A DNA stretch of 64,000 bases from Methylobacterium jeotgali. Its GTDB lineage: Bacteria > Pseudomonadota > Alphaproteobacteria > Rhizobiales > Beijerinckiaceae. The stretch is from NCBI RefSeq assembly GCF_022179345.1, contig NZ_BPQR01000001.1, positions 107,844-171,843 of the forward strand. Direction: 5' to 3'. Below are positions 43,459 to 52,775 of the stretch, one piece after another. The notes below the pieces were generated by a model. That model saw only the letters and a program-made list of their open reading frames with translations. It searched no databases and was not told where the DNA came from. The first letter of the stretch is position 1. Each line of letters starts with the position of its first letter. A program made the translations under genes and the position numbers.

Positions 43459-44919
43459 ATGAGCATTCCCCGCCAGCCGCGCGAGACGCAGTCGCAAGGC
43501 CTCGAACCCTTGAGCGTGCTGCCGGTCTTCCTCGACTTGAAGGGCAAGCGGGCCGTGCTCGCCGGCTCGAACCCCGGCGCGCCCTGGAAGGTGCGGCTGC
43601 TCGCCGCCGCCGGTGCCGAGGTCGACGTCTACGCGCCGGAGCCCAGCGAGGAGTTGCGCACCGTGCCGGGCACCGAGGTCGCCGGCCGCGTCACGCTCCA
43701 CGAGCGCGACTGGATGCCGGGCGACCTCGCGGGCGCCGCCTTCGCGATCGGCGCCTTCGACGAGGAGGAGCCCTGCCTCGCCTTCGTCGAGGCGGCCCGC
43801 GCCGCGGGGGCCATCGTCAACGCCGTCGACCGGCCGCATCTCTGCGACGTGAAGTTCGGCGCCATCGTCAACCGCTCGCCTCTCGTCGTCGGCATCTCCA
43901 CGGAGGGTGCCGCCCCGGTCTTCGGCCAGACCGTGCGGGCACGGATCGAGGCGATGCTGCCGCAGGGCTTTCGCGCCTGGGTGGCCGCGGCACGGGACTG
44001 GCGCGAGAGCGTGAGCGCGCGGCTGCACGGCTTCGCGGAGCGCCGCCGCTTCTGGGAGGGCCTGACCGACCGCGCCTTCGCCGAGCCAGACCGGACGCCG
44101 ACCGAGGCCGATCTCTCGGAGCTGCTCTCCCGCACCGAGGCCGCGCCGAAGGGCGGCGCCGTCACCCTGGTCGGCGCCGGGCCGGGGGACGCGGAGCTTC
44201 TCACCCTCAAGGCGCTGCGGGCGCTGCGCAACGCCGACGTGATCCTCTACGACGATCTCGTCGCCCGTGAGATCCTCGACTACGCGCGGCGCGAGGCCCG
44301 CACCATGCTCGTCGGCAAGACCGGGCACGGGCCATCCTGCCGGCAGGACGACATCAACGCGCTGATGGTCTCGCTGGCGAAGTCCGGCAAGCAGGTCGTG
44401 CGACTGAAATCCGGCGATCCCCTCGTGTTCGGCCGGGCCGGCGAGGAGATCGAGGCCTGCCGGCTCGCAGGCATCCCCGTGCGGGTGGTGCCCGGCGTCA
44501 GCGCGGCACAGGGCGCCGCAGCATCGCTCGGCGTCTCGCTCACCCACCGGGACGCGGCTCGGCGCCTGCAATACGTCACCGGTCACGACCGCCGCGGGGC
44601 CCTGCCCGAGGACCTCAACTGGGGCGCGCTCGCCGACCCGAGCGTGACGACCGTCGTCTACATGCCCAAGCGCACGCTCCGCACGCTGCTGGAGCGGGCG
44701 GTGGCGGAGGGGCTCGCACCCGAGACCCCGGCGCTCCTCGTCTTCAACGCCACGCGGCCGACGCAGGAAGCCGTGCGCGGGTGCGTCTGCGATCTCGCCG
44801 ACCGGGTCGAGGCGGCGGGGATCGACGGGCCGGCGCTCCTGATGGTGGGCGAGGCTCTGGCGCTAGGCGTCGATGCCGGGTCCGAGGCCCCATCGGCCGA
44901 GACCGCCGCGGCGGTCTGA
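43459..44919 (+). CDS. cysG: Siroheme synthase CysG
   Basis: A 486-residue bifunctional enzyme. The N-terminal part (about 1-210) is precorrin-2 dehydrogenase/sirohydrochlorin ferrochelatase: [26 protein letters not shown], with [36 protein letters not shown] holding the catalytic Asp region. The usual glycine-rich GGG-x-A-x-RK loop is replaced by GSNPGAPWK. The C-terminal part (from about 220) is uroporphyrinogen-III C-methyltransferase with [19 protein letters not shown] and [17 protein letters not shown]. Siroheme is needed by NirA. A GTG at 43441 with GGAG upstream is an alternative start. Last gene of the nitrate operon. Confidence 0.92.
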   Translation: MSIPRQPRETQSQGLEPLSVLPVFLDLKGKRAVLAGSNPGAPWKVRLLAAAGAEVDVYAPEPSEELRTVPGTEVAGRVTLHERDWMPGDLAGAAFAIGAFDEEEPCLAFVEAARAAGAIVNAVDRPHLCDVKFGAIVNRSPLVVGISTEGAAPVFGQTVRARIEAMLPQGFRAWVAAARDWRESVSARLHGFAERRRFWEGLTDRAFAEPDRTPTEADLSELLSRTEAAPKGGAVTLVGAGPGDAELLTLKALRALRNADVILYDDLVAREILDYARREARTMLVGKTGHGPSCRQDDINALMVSLAKSGKQVVRLKSGDPLVFGRAGEEIEACRLAGIPVRVVPGVSAAQGAAASLGVSLTHRDAARRLQYVTGHDRRGALPEDLNWGALADPSVTTVVYMPKRTLRTLLERAVAEGLAPETPALLVFNATRPTQEAVRGCVCDLADRVEAAGIDGPALLMVGEALALGVDAGSEAPSAETAAAV

Positions 44920-45046
44920 GGCACGGCCCTTTGTCGGGGGAGGGCGGCCGCCCTCGCCTTGCGGGACGGGGGCAGCGCCTGTATGCGGCGGGTTTCGGCC
45001 CGCGCCCGCGAGGGGCGCTCCCGACGTTTCCCGAGCGGACCCTTCG

Positions 45047-45544
45047 ATGGCCTCACAGCCTCCCGTGGCGATCATCATGGGCAGCCAGTCCGACTGGGCG
45101 ACCATGCGCCACGCCGCTGAGACGCTCGACGCGCTGGGCATCCCCCACGACGACCGCATCGTCTCGGCGCATCGCACGCCGGACCGGCTCGTGGCCTTCG
45201 CCAAGGGCGCGCGGGAAGCCGGCTTCAAGGTGGTGATCGCCGGGGCCGGGGGCGCCGCGCACCTGCCGGGCATGGCGGCCGCCATGACGAGCCTGCCAGT
45301 GTTCGGCGTGCCAGTCGAATCGAAGGCGCTCTCGGGCCAGGACAGCCTGCTCTCGATCGTGCAGATGCCGGCGGGCATCCCCGTCGGCACGCTCGCCATC
45401 GGCCGGGCCGGCGCCGTCAACGCGGCGCTGCTCGCCGCCGCCGTCCTCGCGCTCACCGACCCAGCGCTCGCCGAGCGCCTCGACGCCTGGCGCGCCCGCC
45501 AGAGCGAGTCCGTGGCCGAGCGCCCGCAGGCGGACCTCCCGTGA
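45047..45544 (+). CDS. purE: 5-(carboxyamino)imidazole ribonucleotide mutase
   Basis: A 165-residue class I PurE that converts N5-CAIR to CAIR in purine synthesis. Hallmarks: [19 protein letters not shown] at the start, [17 protein letters not shown] with the catalytic His, and [19 protein letters not shown] loop ([18 protein letters not shown]), then [17 protein letters not shown]. The stop overlaps the GTG of purK by four bases. The preceding 127 bases hold no obvious terminator for the nitrate operon. Confidence 0.97.
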   Translation: MASQPPVAIIMGSQSDWATMRHAAETLDALGIPHDDRIVSAHRTPDRLVAFAKGAREAGFKVVIAGAGGAAHLPGMAAAMTSLPVFGVPVESKALSGQDSLLSIVQMPAGIPVGTLAIGRAGAVNAALLAAAVLALTDPALAERLDAWRARQSESVAERPQADLP

Positions 45545-46647
45545 CCAAGACCCCAACGATCGCGCCGGGTGCCACCATCGGCATCCTCGGCGGCGGACAG
45601 CTCGCGCGCATGATCGCGCTGGCGGCGGCGAACTACGGCCTCAAGTGCCACATCTACGCGCCCGACGCCGACAGCCCCGCCTTCGAGGTGGCGGCGCACA
45701 GCACCGTCGCGGCCTACGACGACGCGGAGGCGCTCGCGGCCTTCGCGGCGGAGGTCGACGTCGTCACCTACGAGTTCGAGAACATCCCCGGCGCCACCGC
45801 CGACATCCTCGAATCGCGCTCCGTGCTGCGGCCGAGCGCGCGGGCGCTCGCGACCACGCAGGACCGGCTCACCGAGAAGCGCTTCGTCAACGGCCTCGGC
45901 ATCGAGACCGCGCCGTTCCGGCCCGTGGACACGGCCGAGGACCTCGCCTCCGCCCTCGAGGCGCTGGGCCGTCCCGCCGTCCTCAAGACCCGGCGGCTGG
46001 GCTACGACGGCAAGGGCCAGCGCATGATCCGCCCCGGCGAGGCGATCGATCCGGCCGCGATCCTGAGGAGCCTCGGCGACGTGCCCTGCATCCTCGAAGG
46101 CTTCGTGCCTTTCGAGCGCGAGGTCTCGGTGGTCGCCGCCCGCGGCGCCGACGGCGCCTTCGCCGCCTTCGACCTCTGCGAGAACGAGCACCGCGACCAT
46201 ATCCTCGCGCTCACCCGCGTGCCGGCGCCGGGCCTCTCGGAGGCGACCGCCACGGAGGCCGCCCGCATCGCCAGGGCGATCGGCGACGCGCTCGGCTATG
46301 TCGGCGTCTTCGCCGTCGAGATGTTCCTCGTGCGCGAGGGCGGCGAGCGGCTCGTCGTCAACGAGATCGCGCCCCGGGTCCACAACTCCGGCCACTGGAC
46401 CATCGAGGGGGCGCTCAGCTCCCAGTTCGACCAGCACGTGCGGGCGGTCTGCGGCTGGCCGCTCGGGGACCCGTCGCGCACAGGCGGCATGGCCGTCGAG
46501 ATGGAGAACCTGATCGGCGCCGACGCCGATTCCTGGGCCGGGATCCTGGGCCGTCCGGGCAGCCACCTGCACCTCTACGGCAAGGGCGAGGCCCGACCCG
46601 GCCGCAAGATGGGCCACGTCACCCGGCTCATCCCCGACCGGCGCTGA
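45541..46647 (+). CDS. purK: 5-(carboxyamino)imidazole ribonucleotide synthase
   Basis: A 368-residue ATP-grasp enzyme that carboxylates AIR with bicarbonate and ATP to N5-CAIR, the substrate of PurE. It begins with GTG at 45541. [16 protein letters not shown] is the conserved N-terminus, [11 protein letters not shown] the ATP-grasp loop, and [19 protein letters not shown] the conserved C-terminal region with metal ligands. Co-translation with purE keeps the unstable intermediate local. Confidence 0.97.
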   Translation: MTKTPTIAPGATIGILGGGQLARMIALAAANYGLKCHIYAPDADSPAFEVAAHSTVAAYDDAEALAAFAAEVDVVTYEFENIPGATADILESRSVLRPSARALATTQDRLTEKRFVNGLGIETAPFRPVDTAEDLASALEALGRPAVLKTRRLGYDGKGQRMIRPGEAIDPAAILRSLGDVPCILEGFVPFEREVSVVAARGADGAFAAFDLCENEHRDHILALTRVPAPGLSEATATEAARIARAIGDALGYVGVFAVEMFLVREGGERLVVNEIAPRVHNSGHWTIEGALSSQFDQHVRAVCGWPLGDPSRTGGMAVEMENLIGADADSWAGILGRPGSHLHLYGKGEARPGRKMGHVTRLIPDRR

Positions 46648-46916
46648 CCGTCCCGATTCTGCGGCCCGCGGGCCACAGGGGAGGGCGCCCGAGCACCCTC
46701 GGCACGGCTTTCGCGAGGGGTTCTCCGGCGGGCCATACCTTCGCCACATCAGGCCGTTGTGAGCGCAAAGGCGCGCGGCATTAAGCGGGCGTTCACCGCG
46801 ATGCGAGACGGTCCCCGGGCCGTCGCGGCATCCCGGTCGAGCCCGAGGCCGCCGCGATGGCGAGGGAAGCGATGGCCGGGCGCCGGGACGCGCGAGGGGC
46901 CGGGGAGAACGGGGCG

Positions 46917-47795
46917 ATGACGGCACTCAAGCTGGAGACGGGCAAGCTGCGCACGGGTCTCGCCGGCGCGCTCGCGCTGACGGCGGTCGGGCTCGCGGGC
47001 TGCGAGACCGTGGGCAGCGCCGCCGCGCCCCGCCAGTTCGCCGTGCTGGAGACCGACACGACGGGCGCCACCAACACCAACATCGCCTCGCTCAGCGAGG
47101 TCGTGCAGCGCAACCCGAACGATGCCGCCGCCTACACCACCCGCGGCGCCGCCTACGCCCGCGCCGGCCAGTTCAACGAGGCGATCGGCGACTTCACCAA
47201 GGCGATCCAGATCGATCCAAACTCGGGCGCGGCCTACAACAACCGGGCGCTCGCCTACCGCCAGACCGGCCGCAACGACGCCGCCCTCCAGGACTTCGCC
47301 AAGGCGATCTCCGCGGACCCGAACTACGCCCCCGCCTATATCGGCCGGGCCAACGTGCTGCGCGCCAACGGCGACCTCGACGGCGCCCTCTCCGACCTCA
47401 ACCAGGCGATCCGCCTCGCGCCGGAGTCGGCCGAGGCCTACCACGCCCGCGGCCTCGTGAAGCAGAGGCAGGGCCAGAACGCCCACGCCATCGCCGACTT
47501 CGACGCCGCGATCGACCGCAACCCCTTCGTCAGCGCGCCCTACGCCGCCCGCGGCCAGAGCCTCATCGCCACGAACCAGTTCGACAAGGCGATCGAGGAC
47601 TACAACGCGGCCCTCAACGTCAACAACAAGGACGCGACCTCCTGGGCCTATCGCGGCCTCGCCTACGAGAAGTCGAACCGGCGCAAGGAGGCGATGGAGA
47701 GCTACCAGCGCGCCGCGCAGATCGACCCCGGCAACCCGGTGGCCAAGCAGGGCCTCGGCCGGGTCTCCGGCGGCATGGGCTCGCTGTTCAACTGA
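46917..47795 (+). CDS. TPR-repeat lipoprotein
   Basis: A 292-residue lipoprotein. The signal peptide LAGALALTAVGLAGC ends in a lipobox (LAGC), so it should be acylated and attached to a membrane, probably the outer one. After a linker come about six tetratricopeptide repeats, such as AAAYTTRGAAYARAGQFNEAIGDFTKAIQIDP, AYNNRALAYRQTGRNDAALQDFAKAI and TSWAYRGLAYEKSNRRKEAMESYQRA. It resembles NlpI-like scaffold proteins that bind partners at the cell envelope; partners are unknown. The start at 46917 is supported by GGGGAG. A 269-base gap before it contains only small GC-rich hairpins. Confidence 0.9.
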   Translation: MTALKLETGKLRTGLAGALALTAVGLAGCETVGSAAAPRQFAVLETDTTGATNTNIASLSEVVQRNPNDAAAYTTRGAAYARAGQFNEAIGDFTKAIQIDPNSGAAYNNRALAYRQTGRNDAALQDFAKAISADPNYAPAYIGRANVLRANGDLDGALSDLNQAIRLAPESAEAYHARGLVKQRQGQNAHAIADFDAAIDRNPFVSAPYAARGQSLIATNQFDKAIEDYNAALNVNNKDATSWAYRGLAYEKSNRRKEAMESYQRAAQIDPGNPVAKQGLGRVSGGMGSLFN

Positions 47796-47868
47796 TCGGC
47801 GCCTCCCCGACGAGGGGAGACGTTCCGCCCCGGCCGGGTTATGACCGCGCGTCCCATCGGAGACCGCG

Positions 47869-48987
47869 ATGCCGCCCCGCCTGTTCGAATCGCTGCGCCT
47901 CGACGAGCTCGAGCTCGACAACCGCATCCTGATCGCGCCGATGTGCCAGTACTCGGCGAGCGCCGGGGAGGCGGGCGACTGGCACATGATGCATCTCGGG
48001 CATCTCGCCATGTCGGGCGCCGGGCTGCTCACCTTGGAGGCGACGGCCGTCTCTCCCGAGGGCCGCATCACCGACGTGGATCTCGGCCTCTACAACGATG
48101 CCTGCGAGCGGGCGCTGGCCCGCGTGCTCGGCGCGGTGCGCGAGTACGCCCCGATCCCGGTCTGCATCCAGCTCGCCCATGCCGGGCGAAAAGGCTCGAG
48201 CGAGGCACCCTGGGCCGGCGGCGCCCAGGTTCCGCCGGACTCGCCCCACGGCTGGCGGACGGAGGCCCCCTCCGCGCTGCCCCACTCCGAGGGCGAGGTG
48301 GTCCCGCACGCTCTCGACCTCGAGGACCTCGCGCGCATCCGCGACGACTTCGTGGCGACCGCGATCCGCGCCGTGCGTCTCGGCATCGAGGCCTTCGAGC
48401 TTCACGGCGCCCACGGCTACCTGCTGCACCAGTTCCTGTCGCCGCTCGCCAACCAACGCACGGACGCCTACGGCGGCAGCCTCGCGAACCGGATGCGCTT
48501 CCCGCTGGAGGTGTTCGAGGCGGTGCGTGAGGTGGTGCCGCCGGGCGATCCCGTCTGGATGCGGGTCTCGGCCACCGACTGGGTCGAGGACGGCTGGGAC
48601 ATCGAGGACACCGTGGCGCTGGCCGCCGCCCTGAAGGAGCGCGGCGCCCCGGCGATCCACGTCTCCACCGGCGGCGTCTCGCCGAAGCAGGCGATCAAGC
48701 TCGGGCCGGGCTATCAGGTGCCCTACGCCGCGCGCATCAAGGCCGAGACGGGGCTCGCCACCATCGCCGTCGGACTCATCACCGAGGCGGCTCAGGCCGA
48801 GGCGATCCTCGCCGAGGGCAGGGCGGACGCGATCTCGCTCGCCCGCGTCATGCTCTACGACCCTCGCTGGCCCTGGCACGCGGCGGCCGAGCTCGGCGCG
48901 CAGGTCCGCGCCCCGAAGCAGTACTGGCGCTGCCAGCCCCGCGCGCTGAAGGACCTGTTCGAGGACTCGTCTTTCGGCCAGCGCTGA
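47869..48987 (+). CDS. NADH:flavin oxidoreductase, YqjM/Old Yellow Enzyme type
   Basis: A 372-residue FMN enzyme of the class III (YqjM-like) Old Yellow Enzyme group that reduces activated C=C bonds. LFESLRLDELELDNRILIAPMCQYSA contains the Cys that tunes FMN in this class; QLAHAGRKGSSEAPWAGG has the substrate-binding His region; HGAHGYLLHQFLSPLANQRTDAYGGSLANRMRFPLEV is the family signature. It is 73 bases after the TPR gene; a CTCCCC/GGGGAG hairpin (47803-47819) lies between. Substrate unknown. Confidence 0.94.
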   Translation: MPPRLFESLRLDELELDNRILIAPMCQYSASAGEAGDWHMMHLGHLAMSGAGLLTLEATAVSPEGRITDVDLGLYNDACERALARVLGAVREYAPIPVCIQLAHAGRKGSSEAPWAGGAQVPPDSPHGWRTEAPSALPHSEGEVVPHALDLEDLARIRDDFVATAIRAVRLGIEAFELHGAHGYLLHQFLSPLANQRTDAYGGSLANRMRFPLEVFEAVREVVPPGDPVWMRVSATDWVEDGWDIEDTVALAAALKERGAPAIHVSTGGVSPKQAIKLGPGYQVPYAARIKAETGLATIAVGLITEAAQAEAILAEGRADAISLARVMLYDPRWPWHAAAELGAQVRAPKQYWRCQPRALKDLFEDSSFGQR

Positions 48988-48992
48988 CCCCG

Positions 48993-49760
48993 CTACCGGG
49001 CGACGGCGCCGACCAGCGGTCCGAGCGGCCGGCTGATGTCCCGCCGCCCCAGGCCCGGCGCGTAGAGGCTCGACACGCTGCCGTCGAGGAAGAGCGCGTT
49101 GCGGCAGCCGAGCGCGTCCTTGAAGAGGCGGGCGAAGGCGCCGAAGCTCACAGGACGCTCGGAGATCGCGAACACCGCGGTGCGGCCCTCGTCGCGCACG
49201 CCGACGCCGTTGCGGATCTTCTGCGAGGGCCCGTCCGTCGAGATCTTCGGGTGGATGCGGCCGTCCACCACCAGCATCGGGCCGGATTGGGTGGCGAACT
49301 CGGCCTTCGGCTTGGCGCGCAGGTAACGGGCGGTGTCGAGCACGCCGGCCTTGTCGCCGGCCACGTAGAAGACGCCGTTCGGCTTCAGGTGGAAGTTGCC
49401 GGGGCCGTTCGCCGTCGAGACGCCCTTCAGCTCCCGGCCCTCCTCGACGTAGAGACCGACCGGCGCCTGCTCGCGATCGTACATGCCGCCGTTCATGGCA
49501 AAGCTCAGCGAGGGTCCGACCTGATCGGCGAGGTTGCCGACCGAGGCGTAGGGCTGCCCGTCCCTGCCCCGCCAGAAGGTGCGCAGGCGCTGCTTCCTGA
49601 GGTCGACGACGCAGACCGTGTAGGCCTCGCCCTCGGCCTGGACGGCGCGGCAGGGGCCCGCCGCCGGAGCGGCCGAGACCAGTGCGCCGAGCAGTGGCGC
49701 CAGCACCAGACCCGCCAGGATGGGGCGGGGCGATCGGTTCGGGACGGGACGTAACGACAT
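48993..49760 (-). CDS. Secreted phosphodiester glycosidase-family (NAGPA-like) protein
   Basis: A 255-residue exported protein. Signal peptide SPRPILAGLVLAPLLGALVSAAPAAG, then LSFAMNGGMYDREQAPVGLYVEEG and ATQSGPMLVVDGRIHPK and ALFLDGSVSSLYAPG, which match the NAGPA/phosphodiester glycosidase domain (DUF2233-like). The family removes GlcNAc from phosphodiesters in eukaryotes; in bacteria, roles in exopolysaccharide or spore envelope are known only for distant members. The ATG at 49758-49760 precedes the signal peptide. Activity is inferred only from similarity. Confidence 0.82.
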   Translation of the reverse strand: MSLRPVPNRSPRPILAGLVLAPLLGALVSAAPAAGPCRAVQAEGEAYTVCVVDLRKQRLRTFWRGRDGQPYASVGNLADQVGPSLSFAMNGGMYDREQAPVGLYVEEGRELKGVSTANGPGNFHLKPNGVFYVAGDKAGVLDTARYLRAKPKAEFATQSGPMLVVDGRIHPKISTDGPSQKIRNGVGVRDEGRTAVFAISERPVSFGAFARLFKDALGCRNALFLDGSVSSLYAPGLGRRDISRPLGPLVGAVAR

Positions 49761-49955
49761 CGTGAAGCCTCGCCGGGACGACCGCGAACGCGCCCCGTGC
49801 GCCCTCTCGCCAGAGAGCGTGGCGATTTTCAAGCGGCCGAAGCGGATCGGGCGGGAGAAAGGCGTCGAAGATGCGTCACTCGACCGCTGAACTGTCCGCG
49901 GCTTCTGCACGTTCTCAAGCCACTGGGGGACGAAGGCGATTCCGGAGTTCTGACG

Positions 49956-50408
49956 ATGAGACATCTTCTTCTCGGCTCTGCCCTGATGGCCGGCGCGCTG
50001 GCGATGGTGCCGGCCACGGCCGACGCCCGCGGCTTCGGCGGCGGCGGCTTCCACGGGGGCGGCTTCCATGGCGGTGGGTTCGGCGGCTTCCGCGGCGGTG
50101 GATTCGGGGGCGGCTTCCGCGGGGCCGGCTTCGGCTATCGCGGCGGCTACGGTGGCTACCGCGGCGGATATGGCTGGCGCCGCGGTGGCTACGGCTACGG
50201 GCTCGGCGGCCTCGGGCTCGGCGTCGGCCTCGGGCTTGCGGCGGGCAGCTACTACGGCGGCTACGGCTATCCGGGATATGGGTATGGCGGCTACGGCTAC
50301 GCCCCGGCTGCCTATGGCGGCTACGATTATGGCGGCTGCTACTCCGTTCCGCGCACCCGCTGGACGCCCTGGGGACCGCAGCGAGTCTGGGTGCAGCGCT
50401 GCTACTGA
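49956..50408 (+). CDS. Glycine/tyrosine-rich secreted protein
   Basis: A 150-residue protein with signal peptide RHLLLGSALMAGALAMVPATADA followed by many GGF, GGGFHG and GYGGY repeats, one hydrophobic GLGLGVGLGLA stretch in the middle, and a C-terminal end TRWTPWGPQRVWVQRCY with two Cys residues. The ending CYSVPRTRWTPWGPQRVWVQRCY-type tail recurs in alphaproteobacterial Gly-rich secreted proteins of unknown role. The length and repeat pattern suggest a structural or surface-associated protein; I do not assign a function. Confidence 0.75.
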   Translation: MRHLLLGSALMAGALAMVPATADARGFGGGGFHGGGFHGGGFGGFRGGGFGGGFRGAGFGYRGGYGGYRGGYGWRRGGYGYGLGGLGLGVGLGLAAGSYYGGYGYPGYGYGGYGYAPAAYGGYDYGGCYSVPRTRWTPWGPQRVWVQRCY

Positions 50409-50425
50409 TCCCGACGGATCGACGG

Positions 50426-50455
50426 AAGGGCCGCCCTCGGGGCGGCCCTTTTCTT
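50426..50455 (+). terminator. Rho-independent terminator after the Gly-rich gene
   Basis: AAGGGCCGCCC tcg GGGCGGCCCTT, an 11-bp stem with a 3-base loop, followed by TTCTTTCG. It lies 18 bases after the stop and separates the gene from the convergent DUF4174 gene. Confidence 0.85.
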
Positions 50456-50477
50456 TCGCCCACGCGAGCGGTGTCGC

Positions 50478-50885
50478 CTACTTCCGCATCTCGTCGCGGC
50501 GCATCGGCATGGCGTCGATGGTGCCGAACAGGCGGTCCGCAGTGATCGGCTCGGCCGAGACGACCTTCGCCTCGCCATCCTTGCCGACGAGCACGGCCCG
50601 GAACGCGTCCGCCGGCAGCGAGAGCCGCCGCCGCACCCGCGGAGCCTGCCCCGACGCGCCGATCGCCTCGACCGTGACGAGGTCGCGCTCGCCGGCTCCG
50701 GCCTTCGCCGCCTCCAGGATCCGGCGCTGCGCGGCGAGGAGCGGGTCGGCCGGGTCCGGCGCCGCGACCACGAGGAGGCGCGCCTTCCAGCGATAGGCGG
50801 CGAGGGGATCGTCCGAGGCCTCTGCCCCGTCCGCGCCTCCGGTGAGGGACAGGGCGATTATCGCGAGGGCGTGGAACGGTCTCAT
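50478..50885 (-). CDS. DUF4174 domain-containing secreted protein
   Basis: A 135-residue protein with signal peptide RPFHALAIIALSLTGGADGAEA. The mature part starts DPLAAYRWKARLLVVAAPDPADPLLAAQRRILE, then AFRAVLVGKDGEAKVVSAEPITADRLFGTIDAMPMRRDEMRK, which matches DUF4174: a thioredoxin-fold-like periplasmic family of unknown function without the CxxC pair. It diverges from the reductase gene; the 141 bases between them should hold two promoters. Confidence 0.85.
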   Translation of the reverse strand: MRPFHALAIIALSLTGGADGAEASDDPLAAYRWKARLLVVAAPDPADPLLAAQRRILEAAKAGAGERDLVTVEAIGASGQAPRVRRRLSLPADAFRAVLVGKDGEAKVVSAEPITADRLFGTIDAMPMRRDEMRK

Positions 50886-51026
50886 TCCGTCGGGCTCCGG
50901 TTCGGCCGGCCTTGACCGGCATCGCGGCGGGACAACGCCCCGCGCCGCGCCTCAGGCGCATGGGTGGCCGAGGACGCGATGCCGCTCCATCTGTCGGCCT
51001 CCCGAACGAGCGACCGGAGGCCGTCC

Positions 51027-52043
51027 ATGGCAGAGATCAACCGCCGCATCGTGCTGGCCGCGCGCCCCCACGGCGAGCCGAACGCCTCGCATTTCCGGAT
51101 GGAGGAGGGGCGTGTGCCCCACCCCGGCGAGAGCGAGGTGCTGCTGCGCAACCGCTGGCTCTCCCTCGACCCCTACATGCGCGGGCGCATGAGCGCGGCG
51201 AAGTCCTACGCCGAGCCCGTCGGCATCGGCGAGGTGATGGTCGGCGGCACCGTGAGCGAGGTCGTCGCCTCGCAGCATCCGGATTTCGCGGCGGGCGAGA
51301 CGGTCGTCGCCTTCGGCGGCTGGCAGGACTACGCGGTGTCGGGCGCGAAGGGCCTGCGCAAGCTCGACCCGCGCGTGTCGCCGCCGAGCCTGGCGCTCGG
51401 CATCCTCGGGATGCCGGGCATGACCGCCTATACCGGCCTTCTCGACATCGGCCGCCCGAAGCCCGGCGAGACCGTGGTGGTGGCGGCCGCAACGGGCCCG
51501 GTCGGCTCCCTCGTCGGGCAGATCGCCCGGCTGAAGGGGGCGCGTGCTGTCGGCATCGCCGGCGGGCCGGAGAAGTGCCGGGCGCTGACCGAGGTGTTCG
51601 GCTTCGACGCCGCGATCGACCACCGCGCCGCCGACTTCCCCCAGGCGCTCGCCGCCGCCTGCCCGGACGGCATCGACGTCTACTTCGAGAATGTCGGCGG
51701 CGCCGTGTTCGAGGCGGTGCTGCCGCTCCTCAACGACTTCGCGCGGGTGCCCGTCTGCGGGCTGGTCGCGGGCTACAACGATACCGAACTGCCCGCGGGG
51801 CCCGACCGCTCGCCGGTGCTGATGCGGGCGGTGCTCACCAAGCGCCTGCATCTCCAGGGCTTCATCGTGTGGGATTTCGCCGACAGGGCGGACGCGTTCG
51901 GGCGCGACGTCGGCGCCTGGCTCGCCGAGGGCCGCGTCGCCTATCGCGAGGACGTGGTGGACGGGCTGGAGAACGCGCCCGAGGCCTTCGTCGGCCTCCT
52001 GAAGGGACGCAACTTCGGCAAGCTCGTGGTGCGCCTCGACTGA
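51027..52043 (+). CDS. NADP-dependent medium-chain oxidoreductase (leukotriene B4 dehydrogenase-like)
   Basis: A 338-residue zinc-independent MDR protein that probably reduces alpha,beta-unsaturated carbonyl compounds with NADPH. The start RRIVLAARPHGEPNASHFRMEE and LSLDPYMRGRMS are typical, MPGMTAYTGLLDIGRPKPGETVVVAAATGPVGSLVGQIA is the NADP-binding region, and VDVYFENVGGAVFEAVLPLL and LTKRLHLQGFIVWDF follow. CGGAGG seven bases before the ATG fixes the start. Substrate unknown. Confidence 0.93.
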   Translation: MAEINRRIVLAARPHGEPNASHFRMEEGRVPHPGESEVLLRNRWLSLDPYMRGRMSAAKSYAEPVGIGEVMVGGTVSEVVASQHPDFAAGETVVAFGGWQDYAVSGAKGLRKLDPRVSPPSLALGILGMPGMTAYTGLLDIGRPKPGETVVVAAATGPVGSLVGQIARLKGARAVGIAGGPEKCRALTEVFGFDAAIDHRAADFPQALAAACPDGIDVYFENVGGAVFEAVLPLLNDFARVPVCGLVAGYNDTELPAGPDRSPVLMRAVLTKRLHLQGFIVWDFADRADAFGRDVGAWLAEGRVAYREDVVDGLENAPEAFVGLLKGRNFGKLVVRLD

Positions 52044-52064
52044 CGGTCCCTTGCCGCCGATTGA

Positions 52065-52079
52065 GAACGAAAATAGAAC
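52065..52079 (+). promoter_or_regulatory. LexA (SOS) box upstream of ssb
   Basis: GAACGAAAATAGAAC is an exact GAAC-N7-GAAC match to the alphaproteobacterial LexA box. It lies 122 bases upstream of the ssb ATG in the only AT-rich stretch between the genes. It implies DNA-damage control of ssb. The usual divergent partner uvrA is not here. Confidence 0.75.
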
Positions 52080-52201
52080 ATATCGGCCGTTATCCCCGTG
52101 GATTGCCGCGCCCGCCGATTGCGGCGGGGCGGCTACCGGAGGACAACCGTGCGGGCCCGATCCGGGCGGCCCCGTGAGATCGACAGGCTAGGGAGAGTGA
52201 C

Positions 52202-52738
52202 ATGGCGGGCAGCGTCAACAAGGTGATCCTCGTCGGCAACCTCGGGCGCGATCCCGAGACGCGGCGGCTCTCCTCGGGCGATCCGGTGGTGAACCTGCGC
52301 ATCGCGACCTCGGACTCCTGGAAGGACAAGATGTCGGGCGAGCGCAAGGAGAAGACCGAGTGGCACTCGGTGGTGATCTACAACGAGAACCTCGCCCGCG
52401 TGGCCGAGCAGTACCTGCGCAAGGGCTCGAAGGTCTACGTCGAGGGCCAGCTCCAGACCCGGAAATGGCAGGACCAGTCGGGCGTCGAGAAGTATACGAC
52501 CGAGGTCGTGCTCCAGCGCTTCCGGGGCGAGCTGACGATCCTCGACGGCCGCGGCGGCGGGGGCGGCGAGTTCGCCTCCGAGGACGAGGGCGGCGGCGGC
52601 CAGATCAGCCGCGGCGGCCCGCGGGACGAGTTCGGCGGTGGCCGCGCCCAGGGCGGTGAGCGCCGTCCGGCCTCCGGCGGTGGCGGGGGTGGCAGCTCGC
52701 GGGGCAACTACGACCTCGACGACGACATCCCGTTTTAG
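52202..52738 (+). CDS. ssb: Single-stranded DNA-binding protein
   Basis: A 178-residue SSB. The OB-fold spans residues 4-112 ([36 protein letters not shown] at the start, [41 protein letters not shown]). A Gly-rich disordered linker follows, and the acidic tip DLDDDIPF binds partners such as RecQ and PriA. Coats single-stranded DNA in replication and repair. The start has GGGAGAGTGAC ahead; a LexA box lies in the promoter region. Isolated gene, tail-to-tail with the CDF transporter. Confidence 0.97.
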   Translation: MAGSVNKVILVGNLGRDPETRRLSSGDPVVNLRIATSDSWKDKMSGERKEKTEWHSVVIYNENLARVAEQYLRKGSKVYVEGQLQTRKWQDQSGVEKYTTEVVLQRFRGELTILDGRGGGGGEFASEDEGGGGQISRGGPRDEFGGGRAQGGERRPASGGGGGGSSRGNYDLDDDIPF

Positions 52739-52775
52739 GATCGCGGAGCCGCCGCCCCCGCCCGCCGGGCTCCGG

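Noticed and set aside
46648..46916. Small GC-rich palindromes between purK and the TPR lipoprotein as a riboswitch
   Set aside because: They are short, without conserved sequence I recognise, and at this G+C content such hairpins arise by chance.
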